A DNA stretch of 64,000 bases from Paraburkholderia sartisoli (GCF_900107685.1 NZ_FNRQ01000008.1:124001-188000), one strand, 5' to 3'. Positions 44,881 through 53,208 are shown, counted from the stretch's first letter. Made by a program: numbers and translations. Notes: generated by a model from the letters alone, not told the origin.

Positions 44881-44904
44881 TTTGCGCGCGATTGATTAGC
44901 GCAC
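44881..44904. promoter_or_regulatory. Candidate OhrR operator upstream of ohrR
   Basis: TTTGCGCGCGAT, then TGA, then TTAGCGCAC: an imperfect inverted repeat just upstream of the ohrR start. The element at 45422-45445 upstream of ohr matches it at about 20 of 24 positions. OhrR-type repressors bind such A/T-flanked inverted repeats at their own and the ohr promoter. Confidence 0.6.
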
Positions 44905-44925
44905 ACTTTCTGGACGGTAAGCACC

Positions 44926-45378
44926 ATGACCCAGCGCCCGGCTTTCCCTTTCACGCTCGACGAGCAACTGTGCTTCGCGCTCTATTCGACTTCGCTTGCG
45001 ATGACGAAGGCGTATAAGCCCATCCTCGAAAAACTCGGCCTGACCTATCCGCAATACCTGGCCATGCTGGTGCTCTGGGAATCCAACGACATCACGGTCA
45101 AGGACATCGCTACCCGCCTGAATCTCGATTCGGCCACAGTCACACCGCTGCTCAAGCGCCTCGAAACGCAGGGTTACATCGAACGCGTACGCGGGGTGAG
45201 CGATGAACGGCTCGTCTATATCCGGCTCACGAAGACGGGCACGGCGCTCAAACGCACCGCCCGTGAAGTGCCGGCCGAAATCTTCTGCGCGACGCAGCAG
45301 ACGCCCGAATTCCTCCTCAAACTGCGCGATGACCTGACGCGCCTGCGCACCACGCTCAACGACTACAACGAAAGCTAG
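44926..45378 (+). CDS. ohrR: Organic-hydroperoxide-sensing repressor (MarR family)
   Basis: This is a 150-residue MarR protein. The peroxide-sensing cysteine is C16 in FTLDEQLCFALYSTSLAMTK, and a second cysteine at C121 makes it a 2-Cys OhrR like that of Xanthomonas. The winged helix is LGLTYPQYLAMLVLWESNDI, then RLNLDSATVTPLLKRLETQG. Organic hydroperoxides oxidise C16 and release the repressor from DNA. The target gene ohr follows 139 bp downstream. Confidence 0.93.
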   Translation: MTQRPAFPFTLDEQLCFALYSTSLAMTKAYKPILEKLGLTYPQYLAMLVLWESNDITVKDIATRLNLDSATVTPLLKRLETQGYIERVRGVSDERLVYIRLTKTGTALKRTAREVPAEIFCATQQTPEFLLKLRDDLTRLRTTLNDYNES

Positions 45379-45421
45379 CCACCTTAGGCCTGGCATCGCG
45401 TCGAAAAAATATCGAAATTAG

Positions 45422-45445
45422 TTTGCACGCTAATGATTAGTGTAC
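45422..45445. promoter_or_regulatory. Candidate OhrR operator upstream of ohr
   Basis: TTTGCACGCTAA, then TGA, then TTAGTGTAC: an imperfect inverted repeat about 75 bp before the ohr start, overlapping a likely promoter region. It closely matches the site at 44881-44904. Confidence 0.65.
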
Positions 45446-45517
45446 TATCTTAACGACATGCCAGATCGATGGCGATCGCCACCCACTGCGTGGCACCTAC
45501 TTTCAAGGAGCAACATC

Positions 45518-45937
45518 ATGAGCGTACTTTACAAGGCAACGGCAACGAGCACCGGTGGACGTGATGGCCGCGCGGTATCGTCGGACAAGGTGCTGGACGT
45601 GAAACTGGCCGCACCGCGCGAACTCGGCGGCAACGGTGCCGAGGGCACGAACCCGGAGCAACTGTTCGCAGCCGGCTATTCGGCGTGTTTCCTGAGCGCG
45701 ATGAAGTTCGTCGCTGGCCAGCGCAAGCAGGCGGTTCCGGCGGATACGACCGTCACGGCAGAAGTCGGGGTCGGCCCGAACGACAAGGGCGGCTTCGCAC
45801 TGGATATCGAACTGCGCGTCTCGCTGCCGGGCCTTGCCGCCGACGCAGCACGTGAACTCGTCGACGCTGCTCACCAGGTGTGCCCGTATTCGAATGCAAC
45901 GCGCAATAACGTGGCAGTGCGCCTGCAGATCGTCTGA
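45518..45937 (+). CDS. ohr: Organic hydroperoxide resistance protein
   Basis: This is a 139-residue OsmC-fold peroxidase with the two catalytic cysteines C57 (FAAGYSACFLSAMKF) and C122 (HQVCPYSNATRNNV). It reduces organic and fatty-acid hydroperoxides using lipoylated partners. It is preceded by an AAGGAG ribosome-binding site. The start at 45518 gives the canonical MSVLYKATATSTGGRDGR beginning. Confidence 0.95.
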   Translation: MSVLYKATATSTGGRDGRAVSSDKVLDVKLAAPRELGGNGAEGTNPEQLFAAGYSACFLSAMKFVAGQRKQAVPADTTVTAEVGVGPNDKGGFALDIELRVSLPGLAADAARELVDAAHQVCPYSNATRNNVAVRLQIV

Positions 45938-46114
45938 GCGTAGCCTTACGTTGCAGCGTGCAGTAAAAGAATGGCGCGATTTTCCGGCACGGTGCCCGAA
46001 GGGCGCCGTTCAGCTTCGAGGGTGTCGTCAGTTGGCGAACGCGATCTCATCAGCGTTGGCTGCTGACGACGCGCGCTGCGCATCCAGGCGTTACCGTGCA
46101 GGGCCGACGTACCC

Positions 46115-46255
46115 ATGAAATGGATCCGTGCGCCGGGGCTGGCGGAAAGCTGGACAGCTGAAAAATGGAGCGTGACGTTGGGGAAAAACGATTCGTCACT
46201 GGCGGTCGATCATGCCGAAGCGCGTCAGTCCACGCTGGCCCGCTTCGGAAAGTGA
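46115..46255 (+). CDS. Possible small protein, unknown
   Basis: This is a 46-codon open frame reading MKWIRAPGLAESWTAEKWSV and ending ARQSTLARFGK. I recognise no family. The composition is protein-like (few stops nearby in this frame, mixed polar residues), but there is no clear ribosome-binding site. It may be a fragment of a decayed gene in the ohr-DUF3563 gap or no gene at all. Confidence 0.25.
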   Translation: MKWIRAPGLAESWTAEKWSVTLGKNDSSLAVDHAEARQSTLARFGK

Positions 46256-46313
46256 CCTGATACTGCAGCAAAGCTCTACTACAAAGGCACGAAGCCTGGC
46301 ACTGAAATAAAGC

Positions 46314-46490
46314 TTAGTGCTGGCTCATCCACGACGGCTGACGGCGAGCCGCTTCGCGATCCAGCTTGCGCATGCGGAATTCGAGGTCGTGCAGATCGGT
46401 GGCTTCGGAGAGGTATTGGTCGCCGTATTCCTTGGCGATCTGGTCGGGCGATTTCGTCAGGAACAGGAAAAGGCGGGTCAGCAGATACAT
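46314..46490 (-). CDS. DUF3563 family small protein
   Basis: This is a 58-residue protein with the DUF3563 pattern: a hydrophobic start (MYLLTRLFLFLTKSPDQIAK) and a charged tail (DLHDLEFRMRKLDREAARRQ). Such proteins are frequent in Burkholderia and relatives and have no assigned function. The ATG at 46490 is preceded by AGGAG at a good distance, so it is preferred to a TTG two codons upstream. The promoter upstream is embedded in an unusual palindrome. Confidence 0.8.
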   Translation of the reverse strand: MYLLTRLFLFLTKSPDQIAKEYGDQYLSEATDLHDLEFRMRKLDREAARRQPSWMSQH

Positions 46491-46506
46491 GGTCAACTCC
46501 TAAAAA

Positions 46507-46561
46507 TGATCAAGGGTTTTTACCTAGTGGATAACACCTATTATAGGGAAAACCCTGATCA
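46507..46561 (-). promoter_or_regulatory. Palindromic promoter region of the DUF3563 gene
   Basis: The outer inverted repeat is TGATCA-a-GGGTTTT (46507-46520) against AAAACCC-TGATCA (46549-46561). Inside it, CCTATTATAGG (46537-46547) is itself a palindrome and contains a perfect TATAAT on the minus strand (46545-46540). A start site about 40 bp before the gene is expected. The symmetry suggests binding of a dimeric regulator over the -10 region. Confidence 0.6.
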
Positions 46562-46598
46562 TCCGCCATGTTTACCTGATGCGACCGTTGGACGCGCG

Positions 46599-47765
46599 CT
46601 ACGCCTGTCGTGCAGCCGCCGCGGGCAAGGGCGCGCGAGCCGGTGCGGCTTCGGCTACGCGGCGCTGATAGCGGAAGAATTCCCACAGCAACGCACACGC
46701 ATTCGGCCCTTTTGACGAGTGGAACGGTACGGCGTCGTCACCGCCACTCCACGCGTGTCCGAGGTCCTGCACGCGACACAGGCGCACCACGCGCCGGCCA
46801 CCCTTGATGTAGTCGCGCGTCATGACACCGTCTTTCCGCTCCTCACGCACCTCGCCGACGCGCAGTTCGCCGCTCGCGTCGAGCAAGTCGTTCAGGCGCG
46901 CGAATTGAACCGCGAGCTGCTCGGCATTTTCCGGCGCCACGACGTGATCGGAATCGCCGTGAACGATGATCGCCGGCATGCCAGGATAGGCTCCGACATC
47001 GACGGCGGCGTCGACGAGCATAACCGGATTCTGGCGGGCTCCGCGTCGCATCACATCCATCGCGATGATGCCCGAGCGCGCTTCGCCCATTGCCGGACCG
47101 GAGTGCAGACCGACCGCGGCGAAGCGCTCGGGATAAAGGAGCGCCAGCAGCGAGGCGAGCCCGGCGCCGGCCGACATACCCGCCACATACACACGCTCCC
47201 CATCGAACTGGTGGGTCGTCACCAGCGCATCCACGAGCGAGACCACCGCGCGGGCCTCCGCGCCGCCCGCCTGCTCGCTGGCGTCGTACCAGTGCCAGCA
47301 GCGATGGGCGTGAACATGCTTCGACTGCTCCGGATAGACGACCGCAAAGCCGAAGCGATCGGCAAGCAGGTTCATGCGCGTGCCTTCGGCGAATTCGTCG
47401 ATCGACTGTTTGCAGCCGTGCAGCATCACGACGAGCGGCAGGCCCTCGAGCGCGCGACCCGGCGGAACATACAGGCCGTACGACAGATGATTGACGAGAC
47501 GCCCCGGCGCCACCGGCGCGGAATGAAATGCGCGCGTCCAGTCGCCGCCCGCCCATGCGGCGGCGCGCGGCCGCACCCGCGATTCACGGGCGCCGGCGCG
47601 CGGCAGGTCGCGGGTTTTGGTGGTGCGCAGTTTCGCGGACGGTTTCGCGATCGGGCGCGCAGGTCTTGCTGCACTGCGTTTGAGCGATTCGCGGGTTTGC
47701 TTCGTTTGTGCGGCGATCAGCCGCTTGAGACCGCCCATCCAGAGTTTCGACAGACTTTTTGCCAT
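46599..47765 (-). CDS. PHB-depolymerase-family esterase
   Basis: This is a 388-residue alpha/beta hydrolase of the poly(3-hydroxybutyrate) depolymerase esterase family. It has LPLVVMLHGCKQSIDEFAEG (oxyanion region), the serine elbow VAGMSAGAGLAS, an Asp/His pair expected in IIVHGDSDHVVAPEN and LGHAWSGGD. The first 80 or so residues are basic and low in complexity, with no signal peptide; this could bind intracellular polymer granules or be disordered. The substrate is not decided. The start at 47765 is preferred over an upstream in-frame codon. Confidence 0.83.
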   Translation of the reverse strand: MAKSLSKLWMGGLKRLIAAQTKQTRESLKRSAARPARPIAKPSAKLRTTKTRDLPRAGARESRVRPRAAAWAGGDWTRAFHSAPVAPGRLVNHLSYGLYVPPGRALEGLPLVVMLHGCKQSIDEFAEGTRMNLLADRFGFAVVYPEQSKHVHAHRCWHWYDASEQAGGAEARAVVSLVDALVTTHQFDGERVYVAGMSAGAGLASLLALLYPERFAAVGLHSGPAMGEARSGIIAMDVMRRGARQNPVMLVDAAVDVGAYPGMPAIIVHGDSDHVVAPENAEQLAVQFARLNDLLDASGELRVGEVREERKDGVMTRDYIKGGRRVVRLCRVQDLGHAWSGGDDAVPFHSSKGPNACALLWEFFRYQRRVAEAAPARAPLPAAAARQA

Positions 47766-48073
47766 CGGATCAACCTCGTAAAAAGGGACCGTTTCAGGCC
47801 AGAATGAGTGGGATGTTGTGCAACGCACAATAACACCAATCCCCGTAGCATGCTGAAAGATGCTGAGAGCCGGCCCACTCCGCCCTGGCCATCTGCCGGT
47901 TGCGAGCGTCGGTATGCCGCGACCACGTCACCCTCACTCACTTTATACTTGCAGCTGTCGGACCGCGCGCTTAAGGCCGTCCGGTGTCGCCCGTCTGTTC
48001 GGCAACACACGCTCCCCGCTTCTTCACGCTCACTTTTTGCCGGATTCGCTGCGCTCACCCCGCAGCAGTTGCC
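47766..48073. other. Divergent gap between esterase and PAP2 genes
   Basis: This 308-bp gap has no gene. It contains a perfect short inverted repeat TTGTGC-AAC-GCACAA (47816-47830) some 50 bp upstream of the esterase start, a possible operator. A -10-like TATACT near 47943 could serve the PAP2 gene. I see nothing else in it. Confidence 0.45.
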
Positions 48074-48772
48074 ATGCCTGATCTGCCTCTTCGTCTGTGG
48101 TACTCGATTACCAGCCTCGGTGGCGCCGGCCTCACGCTGCCGCTCGCGATCGCCATCGCGCTGTGGCTGGCGGTCGGCTACACGTGGCGCCTGGCGGCGT
48201 TGTGGCTCGGGTTGCTCGGCGCGGCGATCGGCGTCGTCACGCTCACCAAGCTCGCGTTCCTCGGCTGGGGCGTCGGCGTGCGCGCGCTGGATTTCACCGG
48301 CGTCAGTGGACACGCCATGCTCTCGACGGCCGTCTATCCCGTCGCCCTCTTCCTGATGCTGCTGCCCGCGCGCGGATCGATCCGCCTCGCCGGCGTGCTG
48401 CTCGGGCTCGCCGCCGGCATCGCGGTCGGACTTTCCCGTGTGGTGCTCGTCGCGCATTCGCCTTCGGAGGCCATCACGGGCTGTCTCGTCGGCGCGGGTG
48501 CGGCGCTGCTGTTCGTGCGCGCCGCCTGGCACGCGCGCCCGGGTCAGCTATCAGCGGCCGCGGTGGCGCTCAGCCTCGTCGCGCTGACGGTCAGCCTGCA
48601 TGACGTCCGCGTGCCGACACAGCGCTGGGTCACCCACATCGCGCTCAAGGTATCCGGTCATGAGCGGCCGTTCGTGCGCGCCCGCTGGAAGGCGGGCCAC
48701 CACCACCCGCCCGCGCCGGTTTCGCGTACGCACGACACCTCGCTTTCTCCGCCAGCCGCAACCGACGCGTAA
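48074..48772 (+). CDS. PAP2-family membrane phosphatase
   Basis: This is a 232-residue membrane protein with five or six helices. The PAP2 catalytic motifs are SGHAMLSTAVYP and SRVVLVAHSPSEAI, the latter supplying Arg and His. The first motif (KxxxxxxRP) is not obvious. Substrates may be phosphatidic acid, undecaprenyl diphosphate or similar. The C-terminal 60 residues are hydrophilic and rich in His and Pro. The start at 48074 gives a short cytoplasmic N-terminus. Confidence 0.8.
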   Translation: MPDLPLRLWYSITSLGGAGLTLPLAIAIALWLAVGYTWRLAALWLGLLGAAIGVVTLTKLAFLGWGVGVRALDFTGVSGHAMLSTAVYPVALFLMLLPARGSIRLAGVLLGLAAGIAVGLSRVVLVAHSPSEAITGCLVGAGAALLFVRAAWHARPGQLSAAAVALSLVALTVSLHDVRVPTQRWVTHIALKVSGHERPFVRARWKAGHHHPPAPVSRTHDTSLSPPAATDA

Positions 48773-48828
48773 TCCCCATCGACGTTCTGCGTGGCGTATG
48801 TGGCCGCCGATATCTTCAGCATCCACAC

Positions 48829-48852
48829 CGTTATAGCCGTAGCTATATTACG
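48829..48852 (+). promoter_or_regulatory. Candidate ModE operator upstream of modA
   Basis: CGTTATAG, then CCGTAG, then CTATATTACG: a near-palindrome like the E. coli modA operator, whose arms are CGTTATAT and ATAACG-type. It lies about 50 bp before modA. With modE encoded just past modC, repression by molybdate-bound ModE is expected. Confidence 0.6.
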
Positions 48853-48899
48853 ATAGCGTTTTTCAACGCTCTTCCGGCTCGCACCGGACCTCTGAACCC

Positions 48900-49676
48900 A
48901 TGTCGATTTCCCTTCGCCGTCTGCTGAAGCACGCGCTTGTCACCGCGAGCGCCGTTTCCATCGCGATCTGCGCCAACGCACGTGCCGACGAGCTGGTCGT
49001 CTCGGCGGCGGCCAGTTTGACGAACGCGTTCAAGGCCGTCGGCGAGGCGTTCGAGAAGCAGCATCCGGGCACGAAAGTGCTGATGAATTTCGGCGCGTCC
49101 GATGTGTTGATGCAGCAGATCGTGAAGGGCGCGCCCGCCGACGTGTTCGCCTCGGCGGACCAGAAAGCGATGGACAAGGCCGTCGAACAGAAGGTCGTGG
49201 TGCCGTCGACGCGCCAGGATTTCGCGGCGAATTCACTCGTGCTGATCCTGCCGTCGGACAGCAAATTCGCGCCCGCGAACCTGCGCGACCTCACGGCCGC
49301 CAACGTCAAACGCATCGCGTACGGCGATCCGGCTTCGGTGCCGGTCGGCCGCTATACCGAGGGCGCGCTGAAGTCCGCCGGTGTGTGGGACGCCATCAGC
49401 GCGAAGGGCGTGCTTGCCGCAAACGTGCGTCAGAGCCTCGATTACGTCGCGCGCGGCGAAGTCGACGCCGGCTTCGTATTCGGCACCGACGCCGCGATCA
49501 TGCCCGATCGCGTCAAGGTAGCGCTGACCGTGCCGACGCAGACGCCCGTCACGTATCCGGTCGCGCTCGTCGAAGGCAGCCATCACGCGGCCGATGCGCG
49601 GGCGTTCATCGCGTACGTGCTGTCGCGGGATGGCCAGGCCGTGCTCGCGAAGTACGGCTTCAAGCCCGCCCACTGA
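48900..49676 (+). CDS. modA: Molybdate ABC transporter periplasmic binding protein
   Basis: This is a 258-residue ModA. A signal peptide (SLRRLLKHALVTASAVSIAI, cleaved after ANARA) precedes the mature start ELVVSAAASLTNAFKAVGEA. MNFGASDVLMQQIVKGAPAD and VASADQ-like FASADQKAMDKA are typical oxyanion-binding segments. It captures molybdate in the periplasm for ModBC. modB follows 26 bp later. Confidence 0.95.
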   Translation: MSISLRRLLKHALVTASAVSIAICANARADELVVSAAASLTNAFKAVGEAFEKQHPGTKVLMNFGASDVLMQQIVKGAPADVFASADQKAMDKAVEQKVVVPSTRQDFAANSLVLILPSDSKFAPANLRDLTAANVKRIAYGDPASVPVGRYTEGALKSAGVWDAISAKGVLAANVRQSLDYVARGEVDAGFVFGTDAAIMPDRVKVALTVPTQTPVTYPVALVEGSHHAADARAFIAYVLSRDGQAVLAKYGFKPAH

Positions 49677-49702
49677 TCCAGACGCCGACGTTCACCCACG
49701 TC

Positions 49703-50377
49703 ATGGAACAGGCCTGGATTCCGCTTCTGCTCTCGCTGAAAGTCGCGGGCTGGGCGACCGCGCTCAACCTCGTGTTCGGCGTCGCGGCCGGCCTCGCGCT
49801 GGCGCGCTGGCGCTCGGCCGCGCGCGACGTCGTCGATTCGCTGCTGACGCTGCCGCTCGTGCTGCCGCCCACCGTGCTCGGCTACTACCTGCTCGTCGTA
49901 CTGGGCCGGCGCGGCACGATCGGCGGCTGGCTCGACAGCCTCGGCATCCGGCTCGTGTTCACGTGGCAAGGCGCGGTGATCGCGTCGATGATCGTCGCGT
50001 TTCCGCTCGTGCTGAAGTCGGCGCGCGCGGCGTTCGAATCGGTCGATCCGCAACTCGAACGCGCCGCGCGCACGCTCGGCGTGAGCGAAGCCGCGATCTT
50101 CTTTCGCGTGACGCTGCCGCTTGCCACGCGCGGCATTCTTGCCGGCACGCTGCTCGCGTTCGCCCGCGCGCTCGGCGAATTCGGCGCGACGCTGATGGTT
50201 GCGGGCAATCTGCCCGGCCGCACGCAGACGCTTTCCGTCGCTGTCTACTCAGCCGTGCAGGCTGGCGACGACAGCACCGCGAATTTTCTCGTGCTGGTGA
50301 CATCGGTGACGTGCGTCGTGATCCTGCTGCTCGCGGGCCGGCTCGTGCCGCAGCACTCGCTTTTGACCTCGCGCTGA
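49703..50377 (+). CDS. modB: Molybdate ABC transporter permease
   Basis: This is a 224-residue inner-membrane permease with five to six helices. The coupling motif to the ATPase is ARTLGVSEAAIFFRVTLPLA, and ALGEFGATLMVAGN is conserved in ModB. The start at 49703 gives MEQAWIPLLLSLKVAGWATA. One base separates its stop from the modC start. Confidence 0.95.
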   Translation: MEQAWIPLLLSLKVAGWATALNLVFGVAAGLALARWRSAARDVVDSLLTLPLVLPPTVLGYYLLVVLGRRGTIGGWLDSLGIRLVFTWQGAVIASMIVAFPLVLKSARAAFESVDPQLERAARTLGVSEAAIFFRVTLPLATRGILAGTLLAFARALGEFGATLMVAGNLPGRTQTLSVAVYSAVQAGDDSTANFLVLVTSVTCVVILLLAGRLVPQHSLLTSR

Positions 50378-50378
50378 C

Positions 50379-51080
50379 ATGACGCTCTCAGTCGACATCC
50401 GCAAGACTTTCGTGACCGCCGAGCGCCGGTTCACGCTCGACGTCTCGTTCGCGACGACAAACCAGCGGGTCGTGCTGTTCGGCCCGTCGGGCGCGGGAAA
50501 GAGCCTCACGCTGCAGGCGATCGCGGGCCTTCAGCGTCCCGACGAAGGCGCGATCGTCCTCGACGGCGAGCCGCTTTTCGACGGCGCGCGCGGCGTCGAC
50601 CTGAAGCCGCAGTCACGCAAGGTGGCCTATCTGTTTCAGGATTACGCGCTGTTCCCGCATCTGAACGTGCGCCAGAACATCGCGTTCGGGCTGCATTCCG
50701 GCTGGCTCAACCCGCGGGCGCGCGTCCATCATCCGGAAGTCGATTACTGGCTGAAGGCGCTCGATCTGACCGGCGTCGCGGGCAATCATCCGGTGCATCT
50801 TTCGGGCGGGCAGAAGCAGCGCGTCGCGCTGGCGCGCGCGCTGGTGTCGAACCCGCAACTGCTGCTGCTCGACGAGCCGTTTTCCGCGCTCGATTACGCG
50901 CTGCGCCAACGCATGCGCGCCGAACTGTCGGATCTGCAGACCCGCCTCGACATTCCGATGCTGCTGATCACGCACGATCCCGATGACGTCGCCGCGTTCG
51001 GCGACCAGGTCGTGCATGTGGTGGACGGCCGGATTCAACCGCACACGGCCTTCACCGGCTACGCCCGCACGGTTTATTGA
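50379..51080 (+). CDS. modC: Molybdate ABC transporter ATPase, short form without Mop domain
   Basis: This is a 233-residue ATPase. The Walker A motif is FGPSGAGKSLT, the Q-loop LFQDYALFPH, the signature HLSGGQKQRVALARALV, and Walker B LLLLDEPFSALD with the H-loop LITHDP. E. coli ModC is about 350 residues and carries a C-terminal TOBE/Mop molybdate-binding domain; that domain is absent here, and the protein ends just after the ATPase core. Sensing may therefore rest on the two Mop domains of ModE. Confidence 0.93.
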   Translation: MTLSVDIRKTFVTAERRFTLDVSFATTNQRVVLFGPSGAGKSLTLQAIAGLQRPDEGAIVLDGEPLFDGARGVDLKPQSRKVAYLFQDYALFPHLNVRQNIAFGLHSGWLNPRARVHHPEVDYWLKALDLTGVAGNHPVHLSGGQKQRVALARALVSNPQLLLLDEPFSALDYALRQRMRAELSDLQTRLDIPMLLITHDPDDVAAFGDQVVHVVDGRIQPHTAFTGYARTVY

Positions 51081-51118
51081 CTTGACGACGTGCCGGGTTC
51101 CGCACCGCGGCTCGCCGG

Positions 51119-51958
51119 CTAGTCGCTGACGCCGAGAATCACGCTCGAAGCCTTGAACGCCGCAATCGCCGGCGCGCCTTCGACGAGACCTAGCGCGTCG
51201 GCGCTCCCGTTCGTGATCACCGCCGTCACGACGACGCCGCCCTGCAGTGCCAGCGACACTTCCGCGTTGACCGCGCCGCGCTTCACCGCCGTGACCGTGC
51301 CGCGCAACTGGTTGCGCGCCGAGATTGGCACAGGATCGTCGCCACCCTCGTCGACGATCAGCATGACCCACGAGGCCTTGATCAGCGCGAACGCGGCCGC
51401 GCCGACGTCAAGCCCGAGCGTCTCGGTGCTTTCATGCGTGAGAATCGCGACGACCGTCTGGCCGCCGGGCAGCACGAGCGACACCTCGTCGTTCACCGCG
51501 CCGCGCACGATCGCCGAAACGGTGCCGTACAGCTGGTTGCGCGCGCTCGTTTTCATGCCGATCCGGCCGATCAGCGACCAGTCGCTGGCGAAGTGTTCGA
51601 TCGCCGCGCCTGCAAGTTCCAGAAACCGCCGGTGCTCGCTTTCGACGGCGCGAAACGTCTCGATCAGACGCAGCGCGCGCGGCGTAAGCGTCGTACCGCC
51701 TCCGCCCTTGCCGCCCGTCGCGCGCACGACGAGCGGCTCGCCGGCCAGGTTGTTCATCGTGTCGATGGCGTCCCACGCGGCCTTGTAGCTCATGCCGACG
51801 GCACGCGCGGCGCCCGTGATCGAACCGGTCTCGCGGATCGCCGCAAGCAGTGCGATCCGCGATGCGCCGCCGAGCGTCTGTTCGCCCGCCTGAAACCACA
51901 CCGACCCGCCGAGTTCGAGCGGCCCGGGACGGGCACCGGATGGGTTTTTTTCAGTCAT
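51119..51958 (-). CDS. modE: Molybdate-responsive regulator with two Mop domains
   Basis: This is a 279-residue ModE. The N-terminal winged helix is ALLAAIRETGSITGAARAVG followed by MSYKAAWDAIDTMNN. Two Mop (TOBE) domains follow, each starting SARNQL-GTV (near residues 148 and 220). Molybdate binding lets the dimer repress modABC and often activate Moco genes. It converges with modC across 38 bp. The start at 51958 is preferred over one 33 codons upstream. Confidence 0.94.
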   Translation of the reverse strand: MTEKNPSGARPGPLELGGSVWFQAGEQTLGGASRIALLAAIRETGSITGAARAVGMSYKAAWDAIDTMNNLAGEPLVVRATGGKGGGGTTLTPRALRLIETFRAVESEHRRFLELAGAAIEHFASDWSLIGRIGMKTSARNQLYGTVSAIVRGAVNDEVSLVLPGGQTVVAILTHESTETLGLDVGAAAFALIKASWVMLIVDEGGDDPVPISARNQLRGTVTAVKRGAVNAEVSLALQGGVVVTAVITNGSADALGLVEGAPAIAAFKASSVILGVSD

Positions 51959-52144
51959 GGCTGGTTGCGGATAAGGAAAGTAACGCGCCGTGAAACGCGG
52001 ATGTCCGATGGTACACGGCCATGCACCGCCTGCAACACGGCACCGGGACACAGCCATGCGGAGCGCTGGCGGCTTTCATCTGATCAATCTGGTACTTTTT
52101 GCCCTCGCCGCTATAATTCAGCCTTTCACGTCTTCCCCCGAAGC

Positions 52145-52804
52145 ATGCGACGTCTCCTGCTCCTGATCCTCCTCTCAATCGGCCTCTTGCCCAGCGCGAT
52201 GGCCGGGGAGAACGAACAGGCCGCCCAGATTTCCGCGTACCTCACGCAGAAGTTCGGTGTCGCGAGAGAAAAGGCCGAGCAGATTTCGGCTGCCGTCACA
52301 TCCGCCGCATCGAAATACTCGCTGCCGCCCGCCCTGCTGCTCGCGATCATTTCGATCGAATCACGCTTCAAGGAAAAGGCAAAAGGCGCGAACGGCGCGA
52401 CGGGCCTGATGCAGGTCGTGCCGGGCGCCCACAGGCGTCTGCTGAAAAACGTACACGATCTGACCGAGCCGACCACCAACATCGAGGTGGGTTCGGCCAT
52501 CCTTTACGGATACATGCGGTCGGCTGGTGGCGACCTGGACGCCGCGCTGAAAAGCTACGGCGGCTCGAAGGCTTACGCGGAAAAGGTAAGCCTGCGCGCG
52601 AACGCGTTCGAGCAGGTCGTCGCGCGGCCCGACGACACGCAGGCGGACGTCGCCGGCGTCAGCGCATGCAACCTGCGCTGGACAAGCAACGGCCCGACAC
52701 CCGTCGCCGGTTCCATGCCCTTCGCGGCGACCGCGGACAGCTGCGCTGCCGCCATCGCGCCGGCAAGGACAAGCCTCCTCAACGGCCTGATCCCCTCGCC
52801 CTGA
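52145..52804 (+). CDS. Lytic transglycosylase, SLT domain
   Basis: This is a 219-residue exported enzyme with a signal peptide (RRLLLLILLSIGLLPSAMAG). The SLT domain has the catalytic glutamate in AIISIESRFKEKAKGANGAT and the block GLMQVVPGAHRRL. It cleaves peptidoglycan glycan strands. A stand-alone position suggests a housekeeping or cell-wall remodelling role; no secretion system genes are nearby. The C-terminal 60 residues lack a recognised domain. Confidence 0.87.
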   Translation: MRRLLLLILLSIGLLPSAMAGENEQAAQISAYLTQKFGVAREKAEQISAAVTSAASKYSLPPALLLAIISIESRFKEKAKGANGATGLMQVVPGAHRRLLKNVHDLTEPTTNIEVGSAILYGYMRSAGGDLDAALKSYGGSKAYAEKVSLRANAFEQVVARPDDTQADVAGVSACNLRWTSNGPTPVAGSMPFAATADSCAAAIAPARTSLLNGLIPSP

Positions 52805-52824
52805 CGCCGGCACGCCGCGCGCCG

Positions 52825-53208
52825 TCAAAGCGCGTATTGCGCGACGCCGTTCCCAAACGACCAGTTCTCCTTCACCACTTCGACGAGATTGATGAACACG
52901 TCCTCTCGCCGCACGCCGGGCGACTCCGCCAGGTTATCGACGACCTGCCTGTAGAACGCCTTCTTCTGCTCGATCGTTCGGGTGTTGTTGAACGTGATCT
53001 GGACGATGACCAGATCGTCGCTGCGCTCGACGCCCAGATAGTGCCGGTCGAACACGAAATTGCCTTCGTCGTGTTCGGTGATCAGCATGAAGATGTCGTC
53101 CGGCGGCACCTTGCAATGTTCGATCAGCGCGCGCTGGATGCCCTCGGTGAGCGCCTTGCGATATTCGACGGGCTTGCCGGCGCGAAGCGAGATTCGGGTA
53201 AGCGGCAT
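52825..53208 (-). CDS. Tautomerase-family protein
   Basis: This is a 127-residue protein of the 4-oxalocrotonate tautomerase superfamily. The catalytic proline is the second residue (MPLTRISLRAGKPVEYRKAL). It appears to be a fused two-unit form (NNTRTIEQKKAFYRQVVDNL in the second half). The start at 53208 exposes Pro1 after Met removal, which the chemistry requires, so upstream starts are rejected. It is divergent from a LysR gene that may regulate it. Confidence 0.85.
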   Translation of the reverse strand: MPLTRISLRAGKPVEYRKALTEGIQRALIEHCKVPPDDIFMLITEHDEGNFVFDRHYLGVERSDDLVIVQITFNNTRTIEQKKAFYRQVVDNLAESPGVRREDVFINLVEVVKENWSFGNGVAQYAL

